A stretch of DNA of 64,000 nt from a virus, in the IMG/VR virus record IMGVR_UViG_3300023174_000162, positions 1-64,000 of that record; one strand, given 5' to 3'. A program made the translations under genes and the position numbers. Below the pieces are notes generated by a model. That model was not told the origin of the DNA. It worked only from the letters and a program-made list of their open reading frames with translations, and ran no database searches. This document shows, piece by piece, positions 57,365 to 64,000 of the stretch (position 1 is the first letter of the stretch; the number at the start of each line of letters is the position of its first letter).

Positions 57365-57657
57365 TATGCAATCTCCTTACCATCAGAACTTACTAACACT
57401 GTCTCTTCGCTTTCACGCTGATCCATCATTTCAAACAAGATGAACTTAGCTATGTTCAACTGTTTGCGGATCAACTCATCAGGATTTGTGTTTGCTGAAC
57501 TCTTCATGGCCAGCAATTCCTGACAATCACTTAAAATTCCTGCAATTACCATTTCTTGACCACTGAGCTTTGCAGTGATAGAATTCATGTACTGCTCACG
57601 GATATCGTTTGTAGACATTCCAAACATTTGCAAATCACCACTAGTTGCTTTACTCAT
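57364..57657 (-). CDS. Small hypothetical protein
   Basis: 97 residues: SKATSGDLQMFGMSTNDIRE, then AGILSDCQELLAMKSSANTN and LIRKQLNIAKFILFEMMDQR. Helical. First gene after the 57690 promoter; unknown function. Confidence 0.68.
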   Translation of the reverse strand: MSKATSGDLQMFGMSTNDIREQYMNSITAKLSGQEMVIAGILSDCQELLAMKSSANTNPDELIRKQLNIAKFILFEMMDQRESEETVLVSSDGKEIA

Positions 57658-57689
57658 TTATTACTCCTTGTTGTTTAATCGATAGAGTA

Positions 57690-57718
57690 ATTATACACTA
57701 ATGGCCAGAAATGTACAC
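57690..57718 (-). promoter_or_regulatory. Early-type promoter with upstream palindrome
   Basis: -35 GTGTAC, 17-bp spacer, -10 TATAAT on the minus strand. The palindrome variant at 57734-57751 lies upstream. Confidence 0.78.
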
Positions 57719-57786
57719 TCTTTTTTTCAAACTGTGTACGGAATGATACAGTATCAAGTTGATAACAAAAAGGATTCATCAAAAGC

Positions 57787-57816
57787 ATTATATACCAATG
57801 CTTCTGGAATGTACAA
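57787..57816 (-). promoter_or_regulatory. Second, tandem early-type promoter (TTGTAC variant)
   Basis: -35 TTGTAC, 18-bp spacer, -10 TATAAT on the minus strand, about 97 bp upstream of the 57690 promoter, with the palindrome between them. Confidence 0.65.
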
Positions 57817-57835
57817 TGTTTCTTTTGGGAAACAG

Positions 57836-58828
57836 TTACTTTAAGACAACTTTTGATCCTTCCCACGAGAACTTAAAGTTATAAACTTTGCAACCGACAA
57901 ATTTGTTTATCTCATTGATAACATTCTGTCGTTTCTCTGGGGAAACATAAAAGAGGAAGAATCCACCTCCACCAGCTCCTAGGAGTTTTCCTCCAATCGA
58001 ACCAGCTTTAATGGCTTTATCATAGACGTCGTCGAAGAACGACTGGGATATTCCTTTAGCGATCTCTTTCTTTTCCATCCACGCTTCATGAAAGAGATTA
58101 CCAAAATCGTCGATCTTACCTTCACCTAAGTAGGTAGCAGCAACAAAGGCGCGATCAACTGCTTTTTTAATTAATTTAAATTTATCACCACCTGATTTGA
58201 TGGCATCGTTGTGCTTCTTAAGTATCTCATTAGCAGATCGAGAAACTCCACTGTATACTAGCAGAAGATTATTTTCTAGAGTTTGTAGATCTTTTGAATT
58301 TGTTGTGGGTTTTAAGACGTTGACAGTTTCATTCGAATTGAATTGAAATAGGTTTAGACCACCAAATGCAGCAGCATATTGATCTTGTTTACCTATAGGA
58401 TATCCACATCTATCTATCTCAACTTCACATGCAGTTTCTGCTAACGCATTAGGACTAGAAATATTAAGACCGTTATAAGCAGCATCGCAACCATTGACTA
58501 ACCCCACTGTAAATGCAGAAGAAGACCCTAAGCCAGATCCTTTTGATGGGATATCGCTTAGGGACGCAATTGTGATCTCACGATCAACTTTAAAATATTG
58601 TAACGTCTGTTTAGTAATCTCATGGTTCATCATATCTAGATTATCGAGATCTTGTATCTCATCATACATGATTCGAATACCACGATTAGGAGTCTTATGG
58701 ATACAGACGTTGATGTACTTATCAATTGTAACAGATAGAGCTGCTCCAGGAGATTTACTATAAAACGATTTCATATCACTTCCTCCTGAGAAGAAGGATA
58801 TGCGTAATGGTGTTTTTGTTACTATCAT
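57836..58828 (-). CDS. hddA: D-glycero-D-manno-heptose 7-phosphate kinase (HddA-type GHMP kinase)
   Basis: 330 residues. TKTPLRISFFSGGSDMKSFY starts the GHMP fold, IPSKGSGLGSSSAFTVGLVN (residues 93-112) is the ATP-binding motif and KLLGAGGGGFFLFYVSPEKR the C-terminal motif. The family phosphorylates heptose 7-phosphate at C1 to the 1,7-bisphosphate. The operon with gmhA and gmhB supports this over other GHMP kinases. Its start overlaps the glycosyltransferase stop by 4 nt. Confidence 0.88.
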   Translation of the reverse strand: MIVTKTPLRISFFSGGSDMKSFYSKSPGAALSVTIDKYINVCIHKTPNRGIRIMYDEIQDLDNLDMMNHEITKQTLQYFKVDREITIASLSDIPSKGSGLGSSSAFTVGLVNGCDAAYNGLNISSPNALAETACEVEIDRCGYPIGKQDQYAAAFGGLNLFQFNSNETVNVLKPTTNSKDLQTLENNLLLVYSGVSRSANEILKKHNDAIKSGGDKFKLIKKAVDRAFVAATYLGEGKIDDFGNLFHEAWMEKKEIAKGISQSFFDDVYDKAIKAGSIGGKLLGAGGGGFFLFYVSPEKRQNVINEINKFVGCKVYNFKFSWEGSKVVLK

Positions 58829-59823
58829 GTTCTATACGTAAACATCTGTTCAGCTTTAGTGATCTTACGACTCTCAACAGTTGGATATTTTTCTTTTAGT
58901 TGTGTTAATAGGTTAGTCCACTTGGCTGCAATCTTACCCCAACTATAACGATGATCAGTGTAGGATTTTACAAACTTACTATAAGCTTGAATATCATCCT
59001 CTAGTACATTGCCAATAGCAAAGTCAAGCGCATTATAGAACTGCTGAGCATGGATGTTCTTATCTTGATCTCCTTGATACATAAGATTCAATCCACCTGA
59101 CGTCTCATATAGAGCACCATAGTTAGGATGAACACATATCAATCCAGCTGACATAGCTTCTAACATAGCACGACATGATGTTTCAAGCCATGTGGATGGA
59201 TATGCATGAATGTGACACTTCTTTAGATGCTCATGTAGTTCAGTATTAGGCACAAAGCCGTGATAGTTGATCTTTGGATGTTTACGACATGCCTCATAAA
59301 GAGGTTCAAACTGTTTATCAGCTTCTGGCCATCCATAGATCTGAAAGCTAGAGAATACGTCTAACTCGATGTTATCATACTTCTCACACAGCTTATCAAA
59401 TACGGGAATTAGAATGTCCAATCCACGTTGAGGTGTAGAAGAATAGACAAGACGAATCTTATCCTTAGGTTTCTCTACCCATTCTATTGGTTGAATACCA
59501 GAATCAATAACAGTATTTTCAGTATTGTATGGCATATTGCATAACAACTGAAAACGACTATATTGCCAATCTGAGATATAAACAAAGTGATGAAACTTAT
59601 TACGATATGCCTCATCCTTTAGTTTATTACACTCAGGATCTTCTGGCATATCATGCAACCAGTAAACCCTGATCTTTGTTTCATCTAGATCTCTTACACG
59701 AGAACATATAATTTGAAAATCATCTAGCAGTTCGGATGGAATGAGTTGCGCTAACTTACGTTTAGCGATCTCTGTTCCACCATTTGCATTTTTACTAATT
59801 TCATTTTCTTCAAATCCGGCCAT
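58825..59823 (-). CDS. Glycosyltransferase (GT4-like)
   Basis: 332 residues. The C-terminal half carries the GT-B nucleotide-sugar site: RLVYSSTPQRGLDILIPVFD, NYHGFVPNTELHEHLKKCHI, HAYPSTWLETSCRAMLEAMS and AGLICVHPNYGALYETSGG with the E-x7-E region. The N-terminus is shorter than usual and begins MAGFEENEISKNANGGTEIA, close to the substrate loop GGTE. It probably transfers a sugar, perhaps heptose, to LPS, virion protein or DNA. Acceptor unknown. Confidence 0.88.
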   Translation of the reverse strand: MAGFEENEISKNANGGTEIAKRKLAQLIPSELLDDFQIICSRVRDLDETKIRVYWLHDMPEDPECNKLKDEAYRNKFHHFVYISDWQYSRFQLLCNMPYNTENTVIDSGIQPIEWVEKPKDKIRLVYSSTPQRGLDILIPVFDKLCEKYDNIELDVFSSFQIYGWPEADKQFEPLYEACRKHPKINYHGFVPNTELHEHLKKCHIHAYPSTWLETSCRAMLEAMSAGLICVHPNYGALYETSGGLNLMYQGDQDKNIHAQQFYNALDFAIGNVLEDDIQAYSKFVKSYTDHRYSWGKIAAKWTNLLTQLKEKYPTVESRKITKAEQMFTYRT

Positions 59824-59832
59824 TTTATATCC

Positions 59833-60561
59833 TTAAATCTTAAATCCACTTTTCATAGAGTCATCATAGAACATCTGCACAGTCTCACGTGAGAACTCAC
59901 GAAGATCTTTACCGATAGTAGGTAACTTGTAGATCATATCGGGTGTCATAGTAATAATATCTACACCAAGTTCCTTTGCTTGAATATAATTATAGATCTC
60001 TCTAGGTGATGCCCAAAGAAATTCAAGGTTTGGATATCGTGCACCACGAAGATTAATACCATCTTGGAAGATAGGAATAGGATCAACGCCTGCATCTGCA
60101 ATACGACCAGCAAAGATCGAGATGATCGATGGGATATGCATGTTTATATTCTGAATAGCACTACGTACTTGATCGATCGTAAACACTGCAGTGATGTTCA
60201 TAGGAACTTCTTGCAAGCTTAAACTACGAATTAGATCATAGCTATCATATCCCTTTGTATTCATAATAGGGATCTTAACATATACTTTTGCACCTGCTTC
60301 TTTTGCCCATGATTTAATAAGCAAAGCTTGACGTTCCATCTCATCAAATTCATCAGCAAATACTTCTAAACTAATACTCTTCTCAGGACAGTTTAGTGCA
60401 ATATGCTTAAGAGCGTCTTTAGCGAACTGCTCGTAATCCGTCACTCCGCTCTTCGCCATTAATGTTGGGTTCGTCGTGAATCCTTTTATCATAGGATCTT
60501 GTGCCATTCGGATTATGTCGCTCCACTTGGCGCTGTCTGAGAATACTTTGATGTCTTTCAT
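59833..60561 (-). CDS. Transaldolase-like enzyme
   Basis: 242 residues. KVFSDSAKWSDIIRMAQDPM, then KGFTTNPTLMAKSGVTDYEQ, LEVFADEFDEMERQ, AKVYVKIPIMNTKGYDSY with the Schiff-base Lys96 and ISIFAGRIADAGVDPI match the small transaldolase/fructose-6-P aldolase family. In a heptose operon, making sedoheptulose 7-phosphate, the GmhA substrate, is the obvious role (inference). ATG 60561 has GGAG upstream and lies 143 nt inside gmhB. Confidence 0.9.
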   Translation of the reverse strand: MKDIKVFSDSAKWSDIIRMAQDPMIKGFTTNPTLMAKSGVTDYEQFAKDALKHIALNCPEKSISLEVFADEFDEMERQALLIKSWAKEAGAKVYVKIPIMNTKGYDSYDLIRSLSLQEVPMNITAVFTIDQVRSAIQNINMHIPSIISIFAGRIADAGVDPIPIFQDGINLRGARYPNLEFLWASPREIYNYIQAKELGVDIITMTPDMIYKLPTIGKDLREFSRETVQMFYDDSMKSGFKI

Positions 60562-61084
60562 GATCTAACTCCGCAATAAGTTTTACAGCTCTAGTAATAG
60601 TTCTAACTATATAATCTGGTTTAATATTAATATGTTCTTCTGGCCAATCAGTCTGTGTTTCACCATTCATGATTAAGATAGTTGTCAACCCAACTCGTTT
60701 ACCACAAACAATATCTCTCCAACGATCGCCAACAAAAAAACTTTGCTTTACGTCTATTTTATAATCTGTGATTAACTCATCTACCATTCCTGTATTAGGT
60801 TTATACCGATAAGAACCCCGCTCTGAACATACTTTAATGTTATCAATCGGCAATCGCTTTATCATTAAAGAATTCATTCGATGAAGATCTTCAAGTTTTA
60901 ATTTACCATCAAGCACGTCTGGCTGATTAGTAACTACAAAGTTTTTAAATCCATGATTTTTAGTTTCATTCAAAGCAGCTCTTGCAGTAGGATATAGTTC
61001 AAAGTCTTCATACTTCCATGCTGCATGCTTATCAACTAATTTAGAGATAACTCCATCTCTATCAAAGATAACAGCTTTTACCAT
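60419..61084 (-). CDS. gmhB: HAD heptose bisphosphate phosphatase (GmhB-like)
   Basis: 221 residues from ATG 61084; the longer frame to 61132 is inside gmhA. KAVIFDRDGVISKLVD (catalytic D8 and D10), NFVVTNQPDVLDGKLKLEDL, RYKPNTGMVDELI and SFFVGDRWRDIVCGKRVGLT give the four HAD motifs of GmhB. The cysteine zinc loop of E. coli GmhB is lacking. The last 47 codons run through the start of the transaldolase gene in another frame (HERHQSILRQRQVERHN), and are probably not part of the catalytic fold. Confidence 0.85.
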   Translation of the reverse strand: MVKAVIFDRDGVISKLVDKHAAWKYEDFELYPTARAALNETKNHGFKNFVVTNQPDVLDGKLKLEDLHRMNSLMIKRLPIDNIKVCSERGSYRYKPNTGMVDELITDYKIDVKQSFFVGDRWRDIVCGKRVGLTTILIMNGETQTDWPEEHINIKPDYIVRTITRAVKLIAELDHERHQSILRQRQVERHNPNGTRSYDKRIHDEPNINGEERSDGLRAVR

Positions 61085-61665
61085 GTTGTTGCTTTCTCTT
61101 GAAGATCGGGATGAGATACCATACAATGCCAAACAACAGCTTGAAATGCTTCTGATATTGGTGTAACTAGCTTTTCATCAGTGTAAGGTATAACAATAGC
61201 TACATCAGATTTCTGCGCAGCATAACCATCAGGCTTACCTACGATAGATACAATAGGACATCCAATATCTAATGCGTGATCAATAGCATGAACTAGATTC
61301 ATAGAGATATTACGCTCTTTAGATCCACCACCTACAGATAGAACAACAATACAATCTCCAGCAGATAGACAACTAATTTTTAACCACTCTTTAAATACTG
61401 TTTCCCAACCTTCATCATTAGTACGTGCAGTAAGTTCTGACACATTATCAGTAGGAGCATATGCTTGAATGCTACATAGTTTACGAAGATCGTTAACCAT
61501 ATGAGATGCATTACCAGCAGAACCACCAACTCCTAGAACAAATACACGGCCTCCTATCTCACGTGTGTTTGCAAGAATTTCTACTGCTGTATCAATCTTG
61601 ATATTATCAAGGGAAAGAGCCGTCTTAGAAGAAGAGGCCATAAAATGTTTAACATGATCTGTCAT
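61078..61665 (-). CDS. gmhA: Phosphoheptose isomerase (GmhA-like SIS domain)
   Basis: 195 residues from ATG 61665 with GGAG 6 nt upstream (a TTG upstream overlaps it). RVFVLGVGGSAGNASHMVND (SIS motif), ARTNDEGWETVFKEWLKISC, CIVVLSVGGGSKERNISMNL and PISEAFQAVVWHCMVSHPDL fit GmhA (192 residues in E. coli), which turns sedoheptulose 7-phosphate into heptose 7-phosphate. First gene of the operon; overlaps gmhB by 7 nt. Confidence 0.92.
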   Translation of the reverse strand: MTDHVKHFMASSSKTALSLDNIKIDTAVEILANTREIGGRVFVLGVGGSAGNASHMVNDLRKLCSIQAYAPTDNVSELTARTNDEGWETVFKEWLKISCLSAGDCIVVLSVGGGSKERNISMNLVHAIDHALDIGCPIVSIVGKPDGYAAQKSDVAIVIPYTDEKLVTPISEAFQAVVWHCMVSHPDLQEKATTW

Positions 61666-61694
61666 TTGAAACTCCAATTCACTTTAACTATATT

Positions 61695-61724
61695 ATTATA
61701 TATCAGTACTTTTATTAAGTACAC
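61695..61724 (-). promoter_or_regulatory. Early-type promoter of the heptose operon
   Basis: -35 GTGTAC, 18-bp spacer, -10 TATAAT on the minus strand, 30 bp before gmhA, inside the end of the GIY-YIG-like gene. It makes the sugar genes early. Confidence 0.75.
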
Positions 61725-62124
61725 TCTTTATTACATGTGCTTTTCTTATCTTACACGAAACCCATTCGTTATAGTAACTATCAGACAATAACGCATGACG
61801 AGAAAATATCTCAAATGTTTCCCAATAAGAACACTCTGATCTTGATTTACAAAGATGCAAGACTTCTCTTATATACTGATCTTCACCGTTTTGCTTAACT
61901 TCTTCTTGAAGTGTCGTGCTTGAAGACCAATAATCCATCCAACCAGAATCTACTCTAAGTCTTTTCTTCTTACCTTTAACCATCTTGGTTTTGGCTTTTG
62001 TGAAGAACTTCTTTCCTACATACCTTCTTCCAGTTAATGTGTGAGTTATAAGATAAACAAACCCGAAGTATCCTTCGACATCTTCGGGTTTTACTTCTTC
62101 ATTCGTATGTTGATAAAGCCACAT
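61696..62124 (-). CDS. GIY-YIG-like endonuclease-type protein
   Basis: 142 residues from ATG 62124, overlapping the upstream stop (TAATG). GYFGFVYLITHTLTGRRYVG then KKFFTKAKTKMVKGKKKRLR is a variant GIY-YIG motif (VYLI...R-YVGKK), and SGWMDYWSSSTTLQEEVKQN and ECSYWETFEIFSRHALLSDS are conserved in Seg-like T4 phage nucleases. It could be a homing or host-DNA nuclease; activity is uncertain. Confidence 0.78.
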   Translation of the reverse strand: MWLYQHTNEEVKPEDVEGYFGFVYLITHTLTGRRYVGKKFFTKAKTKMVKGKKKRLRVDSGWMDYWSSSTTLQEEVKQNGEDQYIREVLHLCKSRSECSYWETFEIFSRHALLSDSYYNEWVSCKIRKAHVIKSVLNKSTDI

Positions 62125-62309
62125 TACCACTCTTCTTCATCGTCATTATCTTCATCTTCCTCATCTTCTTCATCAAACTCTTCATAAAGAGAATGACCAC
62201 AGAACGGGCAAAATGATACTTCTTCTTCATCAATACCAAACTGTGCAACTGAGAACTCAGAAGTGCATGACTCGCATATGATGATATCATCATTATCGGA
62301 AAAGTTCAT
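62124..62309 (-). CDS. Small zinc-ribbon protein with acidic tail
   Basis: 61 residues: DDIIICESCTSEFSVAQFGI, then EEEVSFCPFCGHSLYEEFDE. C12-x2-C15 and C34-x2-C37 form a zinc ribbon; the last 20 residues are almost all D and E. The tail may mimic DNA or bind a basic partner. Coupled to the GIY-YIG gene. Confidence 0.75.
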   Translation of the reverse strand: MNFSDNDDIIICESCTSEFSVAQFGIDEEEVSFCPFCGHSLYEEFDEEDEEDEDNDDEEEW

Positions 62310-62317
62310 AGCATTCC

Positions 62318-62737
62318 TTATTCACACCAAGATTTCTTGGCTTCACCAAAATACGGACGAGCATGACCATTTGCAATCAACTCTTTACTTAGTGACTTAC
62401 CATCGATGATAACATCACCTAAGACTCTTCCCCCAAACTTATCCCACTCTTTTAATTCAATTTGAATGGTCTTAGCATTTGCTACTGACTTTTTTGTAAA
62501 CTCAGATGCAGCTGCTGCAAGTTTTGCTTCTTTATCGCATTTAGCTCTACCACCTTTTTCTGGTGTATCTACACCTAGAACTCTAATAGATAATTTCTTA
62601 GGAAGTGGATCAGGAAGAAAATTTGCTTCAAACTCAACCGTGTCACCATCTACAACCCGAGTAACTTTATAGTCATATAGATTTCCAGCAAATGCGCTTG
62701 TACTCATTAGCATGAGCATAAAAAATAATTTTTTCAT
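62318..62737 (-). CDS. Secreted thermonuclease-like protein (SNase)
   Basis: 139 residues. Signal peptide KKLFFMLMLMSTSAFAG, then the SNase fold: YKVTRVVDGDTVEFEANFLP, KLSIRVLGVDTPEKG (Arg and Asp/Glu of the site), DKFGGRVLGDVIIDGKSLSK and NGHARPYFGEAKKSWCE. The enzyme cuts DNA or RNA with calcium. Export implies action in the periplasm or after lysis, perhaps on DNA of competing phages; inference. Confidence 0.9.
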   Translation of the reverse strand: MKKLFFMLMLMSTSAFAGNLYDYKVTRVVDGDTVEFEANFLPDPLPKKLSIRVLGVDTPEKGGRAKCDKEAKLAAAASEFTKKSVANAKTIQIELKEWDKFGGRVLGDVIIDGKSLSKELIANGHARPYFGEAKKSWCE

Positions 62738-62745
62738 AATAATCC

Positions 62746-63354
62746 TTATAGAACTTGTTTAGCTTTTTCGTAGTGTGCTTTACGATCTTCTAAACCAATT
62801 GTGCCACCATTAATCTTCTTAGTCATAGCTACTACATCGTCTTTATCTGCAATAGCATTTAACCCATTTGTTTTCCAGAACCAGCATGCAGATTCAATAG
62901 CACCATCTAGTGTTTCTAGGTGAGTGATCGTCTCATCAATTGTTTTACCAATAGCTGTAGAAAATCTAGTGTAATTATCTTTACCAGTAAGTTGAATAGC
63001 GCCTCTACCTCTGTGCTTCCATCCATCACCAGAAGCTTCATCACCATTACTCATACGATTAGCATAAACTTTATTTGCGATCTTTTCTGGTTGACGCTCA
63101 TATTTTAATGCTGTTGCTTCATCTGGAAAATACTTCTTAAATGTTCCAACTAATCCCTTTGCACCATAATTAAGATTCTCTTTCAATACGGTGAAGTCAA
63201 CCGACTCATGTCCACATTGAGCTAAGAATCCAGCTACACGATTCTTAGTATTGATTTCATACTTATCTAAGTACTTATTTAATGCTTCAGCAAGAGCGGC
63301 ATTATTCTTATTTCTTGTTGTAATTTTATCTAGTTGCTCTTTCGTTACCTTCAT
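62746..63354 (-). CDS. GH19 endolysin
   Basis: 202 residues, a single GH19 domain without signal peptide. AGFLAQCGHESVDFTVLKEN with the catalytic Glu, SGDGWKHRGRGAIQLTGKDN and KINGGTIGLEDRKAHYEKAK. It is homologous over its whole length to the C-terminal domain of 27139-28983, so one arose from the other or both from a duplication. It should be the main lysis enzyme, needing a holin or export by other means. Confidence 0.92.
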   Translation of the reverse strand: MKVTKEQLDKITTRNKNNAALAEALNKYLDKYEINTKNRVAGFLAQCGHESVDFTVLKENLNYGAKGLVGTFKKYFPDEATALKYERQPEKIANKVYANRMSNGDEASGDGWKHRGRGAIQLTGKDNYTRFSTAIGKTIDETITHLETLDGAIESACWFWKTNGLNAIADKDDVVAMTKKINGGTIGLEDRKAHYEKAKQVL

Positions 63355-63404
63355 GACTTCTCCTATTTTTTATTATCATTAATTTTAAACTGCGCTGTCT
63401 CCCA

Positions 63405-63863
63405 TTATATATGCTTTCCTTCACACATTAATTTATATACCTTACCTCTTGGTGAATCTTCAGGAACATCAGCTATAAACTGACCAAACTCATACTTGTT
63501 TACCCAAATAACTTTATGGTTTATATCAGTAAAAAAATCTTTTAATAAAAATATACGATCGTTTCCACAATCAGCTAGACCATAATTAAATATTCTATGG
63601 ATAAAATCATTTGTAGTGGTGCTTTTTACAAGCTTATCATATACTATCATCGTATGCATAACAGTCATACCGTTGATCTTATCTGTTTCTCCTCTAGATA
63701 GATATAGTTCCCAATCATTATGGCGTCCTACAAATTCCCATTCAGTTTTATCATACTTGACATATATGTCATCAGATTCAGTTTTATCAAATTTAAGTCT
63801 AAACGGCTCAGCACCAGCCGTGAGTGTTATAAACATCAATAGTGATGCGATCAACCGTTTCAT
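63405..63863 (-). CDS. Secreted protein resembling surface-adhesin E family
   Basis: 152 residues. Signal peptide KRLIASLLMFITLTAGAEPF, then WEFVGRHNDWELYLSRGETD, VMHTMIVYDKLVKSTTTNDF and SPRGKVYKLMCEGKHI. The layout matches small secreted proteins annotated as surface-adhesin E in gammaproteobacteria. One pair of Cys. Function in phage unknown; may modify the envelope. Confidence 0.75.
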   Translation of the reverse strand: MKRLIASLLMFITLTAGAEPFRLKFDKTESDDIYVKYDKTEWEFVGRHNDWELYLSRGETDKINGMTVMHTMIVYDKLVKSTTTNDFIHRIFNYGLADCGNDRIFLLKDFFTDINHKVIWVNKYEFGQFIADVPEDSPRGKVYKLMCEGKHI

Positions 63864-63887
63864 AGTAGCTCCTTATTTTATAATCTA

Positions 63888-64000
63888 TTAAGCCCAAACG
63901 TCTTCCCATGTTCCACTCAATGCACCTTTAGCATAATCAGTGGCTCTATTCTCAAAGAAGTTAGTATGCGTTGGTGCATTAATCATCTCCTCAACCCAAG
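63888..64000 (-). CDS. nrdB: Ribonucleotide reductase small subunit NrdB, C-terminal end
   Basis: Only the last 36 codons are in the window, ending at TAA 63888-63890. WVEEMINAPTHTNFFENRAT, then DYAKGALSGTWEDVWA is the conserved NrdB tail that binds NrdA and carries the radical-transfer residues. Class Ia reductase supplies dNTPs during infection. The start lies outside. Confidence 0.88.
   Translation of the reverse strand, partial: WVEEMINAPTHTNFFENRATDYAKGALSGTWEDVWA

Overview
The window is part of a T4-like myovirus genome, visibly AT-rich, with almost every base coding and many overlapping stop/start pairs. It carries T4-type tail and baseplate genes (4, 5, 6, 8, 25, 26, 27, 48, 53, 54), replication and late-transcription genes (32, 59, 33, RNase H), 19 tRNA genes, a tmRNA gene and the end of nrdB. 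Many of its small genes look like families I associate with marine T4-like phages. Two features suggest a PQQ-using, possibly methylotrophic betaproteobacterial host such as Methylophilales: a 23-codon pqqA gene and a circularly permuted tmRNA with the tag ANDSDYALAA. This host assignment is inference.

Layout. 1-22253 (minus): tail fibre or adhesin genes and baseplate wedge/hub genes in the order 48, 53, 27, 5, 25, 6, a gp7-position giant, 8, a DUF4815 giant and fibre proteins. 22345-28983 (plus): head completion gene 4, an unknown, gene 54, gene 26 with a probable -1 frameshift extension, and two tape-measure/hub-like proteins; the second ends in a GH19 glycoside hydrolase domain. 28980-31274 (minus): 32, a nucleotidyltransferase, 59, 33. 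31358-34338: dps, a SleB-type hydrolase, pqqA, the permuted tmRNA and small membrane proteins. 34479-43695 (minus): small early genes, then a RecB-like nuclease, phoH, and RNase H. 43804-53075: scattered tRNAs, a GroES-like gene, phosphoesterases, a plus-strand lipoprotein/membrane trio and many small early genes. 53094-56315: the main tRNA array, interleaved with structured non-tRNA elements that share complementary CCATATTGAAACACA-type arms. 56453-62737: small genes, then a heptose-sugar operon (gmhA, gmhB, transaldolase, glycosyltransferase, hddA), a GIY-YIG-like protein and a secreted nuclease. 62746-64000: GH19 endolysin, a secreted protein and the nrdB 3' end.

Regulation. At least 13 minus-strand promoters share -35 GTGTAC (TTGTAC in two), a 17-18 bp spacer and -10 TATAAT, resembling T4 early promoters. 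Four of them have an 18-bp imperfect palindrome nearby upstream. T4-type late promoters (TATAAATA) lie before gene 4, gene 32, 32632-32904 and 45847-46068.

The most notable items are pqqA, the permuted tmRNA, a tRNA with anticodon CUA, the repeated structured elements in the tRNA array, the frameshift in gene 26, the loss of the zinc site from gp32, and the move of the tail lysozyme function from gp5 to a GH19 fusion.
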